From HXMU1428-3 sp965215715 (GTDB lineage Bacteria > Pseudomonadota > Alphaproteobacteria > Rhizobiales > HXMU1428-3), in assembly GCA_965215715.1 (NCBI GenBank), contig OZ244129.1:1798001-1862000 (forward strand): 64,000 nt of DNA, in the 5' to 3' direction. A program made the position numbers and the translations under genes. Below the pieces are notes generated by a model. The model was not told where the DNA came from and searched no databases. It worked only from the letters and a program-made list of their open reading frames with translations. This document shows positions 1-7,994 of the stretch, piece after piece. Within the stretch, counting starts at the first letter, position 1; every line of letters starts with the position of its first letter.

Positions 1-7
1 GATTGTT

Positions 8-1348
8 ATGTCTGGGTCTGGGTCGTTTTCTAAACTTTTAAGCACGCCGGCATTTAAATTTATAGTGCTGGGCATTTTAACTCTGGTTTTGATGATCCCG
101 TTATTGTTGGTTTATTTGGTTGTGGATGAGCGCGAGCGCTATTCGCGCCAAGCGATCAGTGAGGTGGGGCGCAAATGGGGTCGCCAGCAAGCCTTTGCCG
201 GGCCTTATTTGATTGTGCCTTTGCAACGCGAAACTGAACGGGTGGACCGGCAAGGGAATAAGACACGGTTTACGGAAACACGGTTTGGTATTTTTCTGCC
301 AGAGCGTTTGGATGTTGCCGCCAAGGTTGAGGCCCAAGAATTGAGCCGCGGGATTTATAAGGTGCCTGTTTATAAGAGTAATGTGGTTTATAAGGGGAAA
401 TTTTTAGCCTCAGACGTGGCTCGTTTTCAAAGAGAGAATTTTGAACCCCGCATGGACGCGGCTGTGCTTGCGCTACAAATTTCAGATATACGGGCGATTA
501 AGAAAACCACTGATGTGAAAATCGGGCAGACAAATAAGCGGTTTCAGGCCGGCGTTGGGTTGGATACGCAAAGAGCTTCTGGCATTCACGTGAAAGTATC
601 GACACAAGCTGTGACATCTGGCTTTGATTTTGAATTTGAGCTGCCGGTAAACGGCACGAATTATTTGCAATTTGAACCTTCTGGCGCTGAGACCCATGTC
701 AGCATGACCTCTGATTGGCCACACCCTTCTTTTATGGGGAACTTTTTGCCCTCAGAGCGTGAGATCAACTCTTCCGGGTTTAAAGCCAAATGGCATGTGC
801 CGCAATTGGCGCGTGGGCAAGGCCAGGTGCATATCGCCAAAGATATGTCGAAATTGATGCAGCATAATCTGTTTGGGGTGAAGCTTTACCAACCGGTGGG
901 GTTTTATGATTTGGTGTCCCGCGCGTTGAAATATGCTGTGGCCTTTATCGCCACGGTGTTTTTGTTGGTGTTTATCATGGAGGTTTATGTTGGACGGCCG
1001 GTGCATTGGATCCAGTATGTGTTTGTTGGCTTTGCTTTGCTGATTTTTTATCTGGTTTTGCTGGGGCTGGCAGAACATTTCGGGTTTGAGATTGCTTATG
1101 GGCTTGCCTCCTTTGCCACGTCATTGCTCATCGGGCTTTATACCTCCAGTGCGCTCAAGAGCCCGAAAAAGGGACTGTTCTTGGGGGGTATATTGCTGGC
1201 GATTTATGGCTTGTTGTATCTGTTGCTGCGGGTGGAAGATTATGCGCTGCTGATTGGCTCGCTGTCTGGCTTCTTTATGCTGGCAGGGTTGATGTATATG
1301 ACACGCAATGTGGATTGGTCGGGCTATTCTTCCCAGAAAGAAGACTGA
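8..1348 (+). CDS. creD: CreD family inner-membrane protein
   Basis: CreD-type envelope protein. In E. coli CreD is a target of the CreBC system and affects envelope integrity and colicin tolerance; its biochemical activity is not established. The 446-residue protein has one N-terminal membrane helix (about residues 16-38), a large extracytoplasmic region (about 40-300) and a block of closely spaced hydrophobic helices from about 305 to 430, which is the CreD layout and close to the usual family length. No creB/creC genes lie nearby. The next genes are groESL, which have their own promoter. The start lies 8 bases inside the window, so an upstream partner or an earlier start cannot be excluded. 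Confidence 0.85.
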   Translation: MSGSGSFSKLLSTPAFKFIVLGILTLVLMIPLLLVYLVVDERERYSRQAISEVGRKWGRQQAFAGPYLIVPLQRETERVDRQGNKTRFTETRFGIFLPERLDVAAKVEAQELSRGIYKVPVYKSNVVYKGKFLASDVARFQRENFEPRMDAAVLALQISDIRAIKKTTDVKIGQTNKRFQAGVGLDTQRASGIHVKVSTQAVTSGFDFEFELPVNGTNYLQFEPSGAETHVSMTSDWPHPSFMGNFLPSEREINSSGFKAKWHVPQLARGQGQVHIAKDMSKLMQHNLFGVKLYQPVGFYDLVSRALKYAVAFIATVFLLVFIMEVYVGRPVHWIQYVFVGFALLIFYLVLLGLAEHFGFEIAYGLASFATSLLIGLYTSSALKSPKKGLFLGGILLAIYGLLYLLLRVEDYALLIGSLSGFFMLAGLMYMTRNVDWSGYSSQKED

Positions 1349-1494
1349 CCTTTAAAGGTTTTGGGAAAAATGAAACGCTCCTTAAGAGCTGGCTGTCTTT
1401 TGGCTGCCAGCTTTTGCCTATTAAGATTTTAAGCTTTTCTTAACCATAAAAGCTCAGTGGCTCTTATTTTTTTATTAACCATAGGCTATATGGC

Positions 1495-1523
1495 TTGACA
1501 GAATTGGACTTTTCTCCTAAATC
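1495..1523 (+). promoter_or_regulatory. Predicted sigma-70 promoter of groESL
   Basis: A perfect TTGACA (1495-1500) is followed after 17 bases by a weaker -10 box, TAAATC (1518-1523). The CIRCE operator begins 12 bases further on, so transcription would start just before or within the operator, the usual HrcA-repressible arrangement. The -10 box is a weak match; the position is inferred from spacing. Confidence 0.5.
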
Positions 1524-1534
1524 TCTTGGCAATG

Positions 1535-1561
1535 TTAGCACTCATTAAAAGAGAGTGCTAA
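1535..1561 (+). promoter_or_regulatory. CIRCE operator (HrcA binding site)
   Basis: TTAGCACTC (1535-1543), a 9-base spacer, then GAGTGCTAA (1553-1561): an exact match to the CIRCE inverted repeat bound by the heat-shock repressor HrcA. It lies about 95 bases upstream of groES, so groESL should be HrcA-controlled. hrcA itself is not in the window. Confidence 0.95.
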
Positions 1562-1656
1562 TAATCTATCCACGCTATTAAAAACCAAATTATGATCAGG
1601 CCTGAGCCCCTTTTGGGACCATTCTTGATTAACGTTTGATACGGGAGACTTAAAAA

Positions 1657-1944
1657 ATGAAATTTCGTCCGCTTCATGACCGTGTGGTGGTAAAGCGTCT
1701 TGAAGAAGACCAAAAGACCGCTGGCGGCATTATTATTCCTGATTCTGCTCAAGAAAAGCCACAAACTGGTGAAGTTTTGGCTGTTGGAAATGGCATTAAA
1801 AGCGACAATGGTGATGTAACACCTCTTGACGTTAAAGCCGGTGACAAAGTGCTGTTTGGCAAATGGTCTGGCACTGAAGTGAAGATCGATGGTGACAACC
1901 TGTTGATCATGAAAGAATCCGACATTATGGGCGTGCTTGGTTAA
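1657..1944 (+). CDS. groES: Co-chaperonin GroES
   Basis: Ten-kilodalton co-chaperonin that caps the GroEL barrel in the cytoplasm and drives ATP-dependent protein folding. The 95-residue protein starts with the conserved FRPLHDRVVVKR strand, carries the mobile loop (AGGIIIPDSAQEKPQTGEV region) and ends with the typical ESDIMGVLG tail. A GGGAGA ribosome site sits about 8 bases before the ATG. It is the first gene of the CIRCE-controlled operon, 89 bases ahead of groEL. Confidence 0.98.
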   Translation: MKFRPLHDRVVVKRLEEDQKTAGGIIIPDSAQEKPQTGEVLAVGNGIKSDNGDVTPLDVKAGDKVLFGKWSGTEVKIDGDNLLIMKESDIMGVLG

Positions 1945-2033
1945 TTCCATTTCACCCCCTTTTTCGTTTGCACCCTGGAATGATGGGTGCCCCTTTTTAG
2001 TTTTATCTCTATTTTAAGTTTAGGAGAGACCTC

Positions 2034-3695
2034 ATGTCTGCAAAAGACGTACGCTTTGGAACTGATGCCCGCGATAAAATGCTGCGCGGTGTTGATGTGC
2101 TTGCTAATGCTGTAAAAGTAACGCTTGGCCCTAAGGGTCGTAACGTGGTGATCGACCGCTCTTTTGGTGCCCCGCGCACAACAAAAGACGGCGTGACCGT
2201 TGCTAAAGAAATCGAACTTGAAGATAAGTTTGAAAATATGGGCGCGCAAATGGTGCGCGAAGTTGCCTCTAAAACCAATGATGTTGCTGGTGACGGCACA
2301 ACAACGGCAACTGTTTTGGCCCAATCTATTGTTCGTGAAGGCCTAAAGTCAGTTGCTGCTGGCATGAACCCAATGGACCTGAAACGCGGCATTGATAAAG
2401 CGGTTATTGATGTTGTGAAATATCTTGATAACGCTTCTAAAAAAGTAAACTCTTCTGATGAGATTGCCCAGGTTGGCACCATTTCTGCCAATGGTGAAGC
2501 TTCAATTGGTGACATGATCGCTGAAGCCATGCAAAAAGTTGGCAATGAAGGTGTGATCACTGTTGAAGAAGCTAAATCACTTGAAAGCGAACTTTCAGTT
2601 GTGGAAGGCATGCAGTTTGACCGTGGTTATCTGTCTCCTTACTTCATCACCAATGCTGACAAAATGATTTGTGAACTTGACGATCCAATGATCCTTATTC
2701 ATGAAAAGAAATTGTCTTCATTGCAAGCCATGTTGCCTGTGCTTGAATCTGTGGTTCAATCTTCTCGCCCTCTTCTTATCATTGCTGAAGACATTGACGG
2801 TGAAGCGCTGGCCACTTTGGTTGTGAACAAATTGCGCGGTGGCTTGAAAGTGGCGGCAGTTAAAGCCCCAGGCTTTGGTGATCGCCGTAAAGCAATGTTG
2901 CAAGATATTGCTGTGCTAACAGGTGGTCAGATGATTTCTGATGATCTTGGCATTAAACTTGAGAATGTAACGCTTGATATGCTTGGCAGCGCTAAGCGCG
3001 TTTCTATCACCAAAGACGATACAACAATTGTTGATGGTATTGGCAAACGTAAAGAGATTGAAGCCCGCGTTACTCAAATCCGTGCTCAAATTGAAGAAAC
3101 AACATCTGACTATGACCGTGAAAAACTACAAGAGCGTTTGGCCAAATTGGCTGGCGGTGTTGCTGTGATTGCGGTTGGTGGTGCCACTGAAGTGGAAGTG
3201 AAAGAGCGTAAAGACCGTGTTGACGATGCGTTGAACGCCACACGGGCAGCAGTAGAGGCCGGTATTGTACCAGGCGGCGGTGTTGCTTTGCTTCGCGCTT
3301 CTAACAAAATCACTGTCACAGGCGAGAATGATGACCAGGATGCTGGTATCAACATTGTACGCCGGGCATTGCAGGCGCCGATTCGCCAGATTTCAGAAAA
3401 TGCTGGTGTTGAAGGCTCTATCGTTGTGGGCAAAGTTTTGGATAAGAAAACTGAAAGCTTTGGCTATGATGCGCAAAAAGATGAGTATGGCAACTTGGTT
3501 GAAAAGGGTATTATTGACCCAGCTAAAGTTGTTCGCACAGCCATTCAAGATGCTGCCTCTGTTGCTGGTCTGATGATCACAACTGAAGCAGGTGTTGCTG
3601 ATGCGCCAAGAGATGAACCTGCTGCTGGTGGTATGCCTGATATGGGCGGCATGGGCGGCATGGGAGGTATGGGCGGCATGGGCGGCATGATGTAA
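2034..3695 (+). CDS. groEL: Chaperonin GroEL
   Basis: Sixty-kilodalton chaperonin, a double heptameric ring that encloses and refolds client proteins with GroES. The 553-residue sequence is full length: it has the AAKDVRFG-like start, the nucleotide-binding GDGTTTATVLA segment near residues 86-96, the VPGGGVALLRA segment near 412-422, and a flexible C-terminal tail of GGM repeats ending GGMM. A strong AGGAGAG ribosome site precedes the ATG. It follows groES in one operon, and the transcript probably ends at the hairpin at 3818-3852. Sequence alone does not show whether this is the only groEL; many alphaproteobacteria carry several. Confidence 0.98.
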   Translation: MSAKDVRFGTDARDKMLRGVDVLANAVKVTLGPKGRNVVIDRSFGAPRTTKDGVTVAKEIELEDKFENMGAQMVREVASKTNDVAGDGTTTATVLAQSIVREGLKSVAAGMNPMDLKRGIDKAVIDVVKYLDNASKKVNSSDEIAQVGTISANGEASIGDMIAEAMQKVGNEGVITVEEAKSLESELSVVEGMQFDRGYLSPYFITNADKMICELDDPMILIHEKKLSSLQAMLPVLESVVQSSRPLLIIAEDIDGEALATLVVNKLRGGLKVAAVKAPGFGDRRKAMLQDIAVLTGGQMISDDLGIKLENVTLDMLGSAKRVSITKDDTTIVDGIGKRKEIEARVTQIRAQIEETTSDYDREKLQERLAKLAGGVAVIAVGGATEVEVKERKDRVDDALNATRAAVEAGIVPGGGVALLRASNKITVTGENDDQDAGINIVRRALQAPIRQISENAGVEGSIVVGKVLDKKTESFGYDAQKDEYGNLVEKGIIDPAKVVRTAIQDAASVAGLMITTEAGVADAPRDEPAAGGMPDMGGMGGMGGMGGMGGMM

Positions 3696-3703
3696 TTGCT
3701 GCT

Positions 3704-3799
3704 TTAGCTTAAAGTCCTTCGCCTAAGGGCTCAGTGTACTTTAAGCTAAGTCCCAATATTGTGTCTCATTTCCTTGGGGCGGCCCGGCGGAAATGAGAC
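3704..3799. repeat. Two consecutive inverted repeats downstream of groEL
   Basis: Two separate hairpins lie between groEL and its terminator. The first pairs TTAGCTTAAAGT (3704-3715) with ACTTTAAGCTAA (3738-3749). The second pairs GTCTCATTTCC (3763-3773) with GGAAATGAGAC (3789-3799) around a G/C-rich loop. Neither is followed by a T-run, so they are not simple terminators; they may protect the 3' end of the groESL mRNA. Confidence 0.6.
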
Positions 3800-3817
3800 G
3801 AGTCCCTTGTTTAGTGA

Positions 3818-3852
3818 AGAGCGTTTGCCTTTTGGCAAACGCTCTTTTTTTT
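3818..3852 (+). terminator. Rho-independent terminator of groESL
   Basis: A perfect 12-bp stem, AGAGCGTTTGCC (3818-3829) with GGCAAACGCTCT (3834-3845), a four-T loop and a run of eight T on the plus strand. This is the strongest terminator downstream of groEL. Confidence 0.9.
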
Positions 3853-3872
3853 AAACGATTTAGGATTAAAAT

Positions 3873-4280
3873 ATGACCTCTAATAGAGAAGAAGATGTTA
3901 GGCACAATGAACGGCTCAATGATTACATCTTAAATCAATCCAATAATTTGGATAAATTTTTACTCACACTCTCTTCAGGAGCTATAGGGTTAATCGCTTC
4001 TTCCTTGATTGATGAGTGTAAGCAAAGTCAAACGTATCTTGAATTATCACTGTTATTTTTCACCTTAACAATTATCATAACAGTTATGTCTTTTTCCATA
4101 AGTATAAAGTCTCATGAAAAAGAAATTAGAATTCTTAATGATCAAATAGCAGAAAAAGATAATATTGATTTATTTAATGTTTGGATACATATTCTTGATT
4201 GGCTCTCAAGAATATCGATTATATCATTTTTACTTGGCGTTACCTTATTGTCCTTAACATATATAAAGAACCCTTTCTAA
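3873..4280 (+). CDS. Small membrane protein of unknown function
   Basis: I do not recognise a family. The 135-residue protein has a charged N-terminus rich in Glu, Asn and Asp, then three hydrophobic stretches: about residues 29-46 (weak, Gly/Ser-rich), 54-77 (clear) and 111-131 (clear). A charged segment around 78-100 (KSHEKEIRILNDQIAEKD) separates the last two and looks helical or coiled-coil. Base composition is clearly more AT-rich than groESL, which suggests later acquisition. It starts 20 bases after the groESL terminator, and a tiny Pro/Lys-rich gene follows 13 bases downstream, so the two may be co-transcribed. Confidence 0.7.
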   Translation: MTSNREEDVRHNERLNDYILNQSNNLDKFLLTLSSGAIGLIASSLIDECKQSQTYLELSLLFFTLTIIITVMSFSISIKSHEKEIRILNDQIAEKDNIDLFNVWIHILDWLSRISIISFLLGVTLLSLTYIKNPF

Positions 4281-4293
4281 AAAGGAACTTACC

Positions 4294-4425
4294 ATGAGCA
4301 AAGTAAAGCCATCTAAATCATCACAATCACCTGGTAACCGAGTTAGATTTGTCACTAATGGTGTTAAACCACCAGAAAGGTTAGTTAAACCACCTGCAAA
4401 GCCATCAAAACCTGACAAAAAGTAA
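4294..4425 (+). CDS. 43-residue Pro/Lys-rich small protein
   Basis: A small open frame from ATG 4294 to TAA 4423-4425 encodes 43 residues that are strongly basic and rich in Pro, Lys and Ser (MSKVKPSKSSQSPGNRVRF at the start, a KPPxxxxVKPPAKPSKP pattern in the second half). An AAAGGA ribosome site lies 9 bases before the ATG, and the gene follows the small membrane protein by 13 bases, which supports a two-gene transcription unit. No homologue is recognised. The low-complexity composition means a spurious frame cannot be excluded. Confidence 0.5.
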   Translation: MSKVKPSKSSQSPGNRVRFVTNGVKPPERLVKPPAKPSKPDKK

Positions 4426-4458
4426 TTTCCAGCTGGGATTAATGCTTTACCTGAACTG

Positions 4459-4605
4459 CTAATCACACTCTCCAATACGGCGCCCGTTTTGCCATTTGCT
4501 CATGGTCATGGTCTTGCCGCCCATTTGCATTATGATGTGACCTGAAAAGCTTGTCGTTTGCAGATTATAAGAAGTAAAGCCTTTGGCCTATTTTCCCCGC
4601 AAGCA
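4459..4605 (-). pseudogene. Decayed C-terminal fragment of a DUF3617 gene
   Basis: Read on the reverse strand, this stretch aligns without gaps with the 3' end of the intact DUF3617 gene at 7448-7906. Shared protein segments include AKxFxxxNLQTxSFSG, MQMGGKxMTMSxWQ and GRRIxxC before a stop at 4459-4461. The homology continues upstream through an in-frame TAG (where the intact copy has a Gly codon) and a second stop. The 5' two thirds are missing. This is a dead duplicate about 3 kb from its parent. Confidence 0.8.
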
Positions 4606-4666
4606 TTACGAAAAAATTTTGCCTATTCTTTTAATATGAACACTTTAGAACTCGCGCCATTCAAAT

Positions 4667-4807
4667 AAACCGGTGCCCACTTTTGGGCGGAACGCTCTTT
4701 CGGGCGTTCCTGGCACCCCAAAACCGGTGCCCACTTTTGGGCGGAACGCTCTTTCGGGCGTTCCTGGCACCCCAAAACCGGTGCCCACTTTTGGGCGGAA
4801 CGCTCTT
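4667..4807. repeat. 54-bp palindromic unit repeated about 2.6 times in tandem
   Basis: Units begin at 4667, 4721 and 4775 (exact 54-base period); the third is partial and ends near 4807. Each full unit contains nested dyads: an outer GGTGCC/GGCACC, an inner GCCCA/TGGGC hairpin, and GGAACGC/GCGTTCC. The AACCGGTGCCCACTTTTGGG core resembles intergenic palindromes common in Hyphomicrobiales genomes (from memory, not searched). It lies between the DUF3617 remnant and the hybrid kinase gene. Confidence 0.85.
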
Positions 4808-4847
4808 GTTTCTTCTCCTTGAATTTATGTTTTTATGAAAGACCTGC

Positions 4848-4853
4848 TATAAT
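4848..4853 (+). promoter_or_regulatory. Possible -10 box ahead of the hybrid kinase
   Basis: A perfect TATAAT lies about 95 bases before the kinase start. The best -35 candidates (TTATGT at 17 bases, TTGAAT at 22 bases) are poor, so this is a weak prediction. Confidence 0.3.
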
Positions 4854-4948
4854 AGGTAATTTATGAGAGATACAGAGTATTGCATCAAAAATTTTTCAGT
4901 ACATAATAAGATCTTTAAGCTGTTTTACATTGATGCCCGAAATAAAGG

Positions 4949-7378
4949 ATGGTTTTTTATATTGGGAGTTCGTTGATTTTTTTCATGGGGTTGATTGTGG
5001 ATATAACGGATAGATTTTGTAAAAAATGGCAAGATACAATTGACCTAATCGCTCGTATTTATGACGTTCCATCGTGTTTAATTATGCGCGTTAATAGCAA
5101 TGACATTGAAGTCTTTCTTTCTAGTAAATCAGAAACAACACCTTATGCGCCAGGAGATAAAGAACAATTGGGCATTGGCCTTTATTGTGAAACGGTTATG
5201 GAAAACCGAGATCTCCTTATAGTTCCAAATGCATTAGAAGATGAGAATTGGAAAGACAACCCTGATGTCAGTTTTGGCATGATTGCCTATATGGGGGTTC
5301 CGTTAGAATTGCCTGATGGGTCATTGTTTGGCACCTTGTGTGTTCTTGATAGGAAAACCCGCAATTTTTCTGATGATTATCAAAAGCTCCTCTTAAAAAT
5401 GAAGTCCCTTCTTGAGCAAGATTTGCAGTTGATCCTTTCTGAGCAAGAAGAAATTACTGCCAAAAATGAGGCTGAAACTGCTTTATTACAAACGAGGGAA
5501 GAAATAGAGCTTATCTTGGATAACTTGCCCAGTTTGGTTGCCTCGCTAGACATAAATTTACATTACAGAACTGCGAACCCTGCTTATTGTAAAATGTACG
5601 GATTTGATCCTGATGCTATCAAGGATAAACATATTAGTGAGGTTATTGGTGAAGATGCTTGGCAAATGAAACGTGATCATATCTCTTCTGTCATGGAAGG
5701 GAACCTTGAAACGTTTGAGATAGAACTTCCTTCTGAATCATCTGAATATCGTTATAACAAAATGACATACATTCCCAATATTGATTCAATGGGTGATGTT
5801 GTTGGGTTTTATATTCTGGGCACTGATATCCATGAATTAAAGTTGGCCGAACGAGAAATAAGAAAAAGAGAAAGCGAACTTAAAATTATTTTGGATAGCT
5901 TGCCAGCTTTGGTTTCTTGTTGTGATAAAAACTTGCGCTATGTCTGGGTTAATGAGCCTTACCTTAAGACATACGGTTTTAAAACCAAAGAGGAGATACA
6001 TGGCCTACATGTTAAAAATATTATTCCAGAAGACTCTTGGGATGAGGTTCATGCAAAACTAAAAAGAGTTTTAAAAGGGGAGCGTGTTAATTACCAACTT
6101 GATATGAAACTTAATGATGGAAAAATTCATAATTTAAATGTGAGTTATGTTCCTGATTTTGATGAAGATGGCACGGTAAGTCGTTTCTTTGTTTTCATTG
6201 TCGATGTTACTGAACAAAAAGTCGCAGAAAACCTTATTCGTCAAAATGAAAAAATGAAGGCCATCGGTTTGTTGGCAGGGGGCATCGCCCATGATTTTAA
6301 TAACATGCTTGGCGCGATTTCATCTGCGGCTGAGATTATATCTCTGAAGGAAAAAAATCGAGCTGATCTGCAAAGTCTTCGTTGTCTTGATATTATTCAG
6401 GAAACAACATCTCGCGGTGCTGACCTGACATCAAAGCTGGTTACTTTTGGTGGTAAAGGAAATATCAAAAGTGAACCCATAAATGTGCACGATACCATTA
6501 ACCGTATGGTTGATATTTTGTCGCGTACAGTGGATAAAAGCATCAGTATTACATCGCGGATTTTGGCTGAAAAACATACGGTTATCGGTAATAATGCTGC
6601 TTTAGAAAATATCCTCCTAAATATTGGCATTAATGCCAGCCATGCCATGCCACAAGGTGGTGAATTTACAATCACCACTGAAAATTGCACCTTTACTACT
6701 TATGACTGTGCACATAATCCGTTCAATATTGCCCCAGGCGAATATGTAAAAATCACCCTCTCTGACACAGGCACTGGTATTTCTAAAGAAGATTTGCCAC
6801 GCGTTTTTGATCCTTTTTTCACAACCAAAGACACCAATAAAGGCGTGGGATTGGGACTTGCGACTGTTTATGGTACTGTACAGGAATTCAATGGCACCAT
6901 TGACGTGCAAAGCACATTAAACCAGGGCACTCAATTTTGCTTATGTTTTCCTTGTTCAAATATTGATATTAAGACTTCAACAAAAAAAACTGAAATTGTT
7001 CCGGGCCTTTCGCGTCGCGTCCTTTTTGTTGATGATGAATCTCACGTGAGAACAACCATAGAGCTAATTCTGCTTGAACTAGGGTATCAGGTTTTTCTTG
7101 CTCAAAGCGGATTTCAAGCCATAGAAATGTATAAAGATAAAAGCAAAGATATTGACCTGATTATTATGGATATGAATATGCCGAAAATGTCCGGTCATGA
7201 AGCCATTAAAAAACTGAGAGAATTAGATTTGAATATTCCTATTGTTATTTCAACCGGTTTTTCCAAATATGGAAGCCCTGAAATTATTAAAGATCTTGGC
7301 ATTGCTGCTACCATTTACAAACCTTATAGTATGGGAGAGCTAAGCTCAGTTTTATCTAATGTTTTTGAGCAAACATAA
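4949..7378 (+). CDS. Hybrid sensor histidine kinase (GAF-PAS-PAS-HisKA-HATPase-REC)
   Basis: Predicted soluble hybrid kinase of 809 residues. In order: GAF-like domain (about 25-165), a helical linker, two PAS domains (about 183-305 and 310-430; both open with an ILDxLPxLV motif), a HisKA dimerisation domain with the phospho-acceptor in GGIAHDFNN (His448), a HATPase_c domain with DTGTGI and GVGLGLATVYG ATP-lid motifs, and a C-terminal receiver with phospho-acceptor Asp741 in IIMDMNMPKMSG. There is no DNA-binding domain, so output must pass through a phosphotransfer partner not seen here. The start is uncertain: ATG 4949 has no well-spaced ribosome site; TTG 4973 or ATG 4985, behind GGGAG, are alternatives and would remove a short hydrophobic leader. 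Confidence 0.9.
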   Translation: MVFYIGSSLIFFMGLIVDITDRFCKKWQDTIDLIARIYDVPSCLIMRVNSNDIEVFLSSKSETTPYAPGDKEQLGIGLYCETVMENRDLLIVPNALEDENWKDNPDVSFGMIAYMGVPLELPDGSLFGTLCVLDRKTRNFSDDYQKLLLKMKSLLEQDLQLILSEQEEITAKNEAETALLQTREEIELILDNLPSLVASLDINLHYRTANPAYCKMYGFDPDAIKDKHISEVIGEDAWQMKRDHISSVMEGNLETFEIELPSESSEYRYNKMTYIPNIDSMGDVVGFYILGTDIHELKLAEREIRKRESELKIILDSLPALVSCCDKNLRYVWVNEPYLKTYGFKTKEEIHGLHVKNIIPEDSWDEVHAKLKRVLKGERVNYQLDMKLNDGKIHNLNVSYVPDFDEDGTVSRFFVFIVDVTEQKVAENLIRQNEKMKAIGLLAGGIAHDFNNMLGAISSAAEIISLKEKNRADLQSLRCLDIIQETTSRGADLTSKLVTFGGKGNIKSEPINVHDTINRMVDILSRTVDKSISITSRILAEKHTVIGNNAALENILLNIGINASHAMPQGGEFTITTENCTFTTYDCAHNPFNIAPGEYVKITLSDTGTGISKEDLPRVFDPFFTTKDTNKGVGLGLATVYGTVQEFNGTIDVQSTLNQGTQFCLCFPCSNIDIKTSTKKTEIVPGLSRRVLFVDDESHVRTTIELILLELGYQVFLAQSGFQAIEMYKDKSKDIDLIIMDMNMPKMSGHEAIKKLRELDLNIPIVISTGFSKYGSPEIIKDLGIAATIYKPYSMGELSSVLSNVFEQT

Positions 7379-7447
7379 CACTCTTTTCCCTTACTACGCT
7401 CAAAGTCTGTTAAACAATGAAATTTCTGATCTTGGTTCATTGGGCTG

Positions 7448-7906
7448 TTATTGACAATCTCTAATGCGGCGCCCCTTTTGCCATTCGCTCATGGTCATGT
7501 TTTTGCCGCCCATTTGCATTTTGATATTGCCTGAAAAGCTTGATGTTTGCAGGTTAAAAGTGGCAAATGCTTTTGCCCCATTTACACCAGGGCATTTAAT
7601 GTGAAACCTTAGCTGGTTGCCCTTGTGCGTAATCTTAGAATGAGGGCATTTGCTCAAAGGGTTGTTCAGGCTTAAAACTTTTAAGCCAAAATCTTGTGTC
7701 GTCTGTTTTGAAACAAGGCAATGCCTCAGGCGCCTTTTGGCAGAAGCCCCCTCCAAATTAGGTAATTTTAATTCCACATCAATTTCATAAAGCCCTGGCT
7801 GGAATTGCGTGCCTATTTCTTGTGACAGTGCAACTTGATTAACGGCTATTGAAATTGCCAAGGCACCAAAACATAAAGATGTTGATTTCAGGCGATAAGC
7901 ATGCAT
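7448..7906 (-). CDS. DUF3617 family periplasmic protein
   Basis: A secreted protein of about 152 residues in the DUF3617 family, whose function is unknown. It has an N-terminal signal peptide (MHAYRLKSTSLCFGALAIS start), the family-typical 'QPGLYEIDVEL' opening strand, four Cys likely to form disulfides (in RHCLV, SKCPHS, IKCPG and the final RDCQ) and the MQMGGKNMTMSEW segment. ATG 7906 is preferred over ATG 7924 because a GAGG ribosome site lies 9 bases before it. A decayed second copy of its 3' end lies at 4459-4605, on the other side of the hybrid kinase gene. Confidence 0.8.
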   Translation of the reverse strand: MHAYRLKSTSLCFGALAISIAVNQVALSQEIGTQFQPGLYEIDVELKLPNLEGASAKRRLRHCLVSKQTTQDFGLKVLSLNNPLSKCPHSKITHKGNQLRFHIKCPGVNGAKAFATFNLQTSSFSGNIKMQMGGKNMTMSEWQKGRRIRDCQ

Positions 7907-7994
7907 TTTAGGCCTCGGTCCCATTCATATTATGTGTGCGGCTGTTTAAATGTATTATTTACTTTAGATGACTATATAAAAGAAAGCTCCTTTT

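Noticed and set aside
4254..4475. A reverse-strand frame covering the 43-residue peptide gene
   Set aside because: Antisense to two better supported features (the small peptide gene and the DUF3617 remnant) and out of frame with the latter; no ribosome site.
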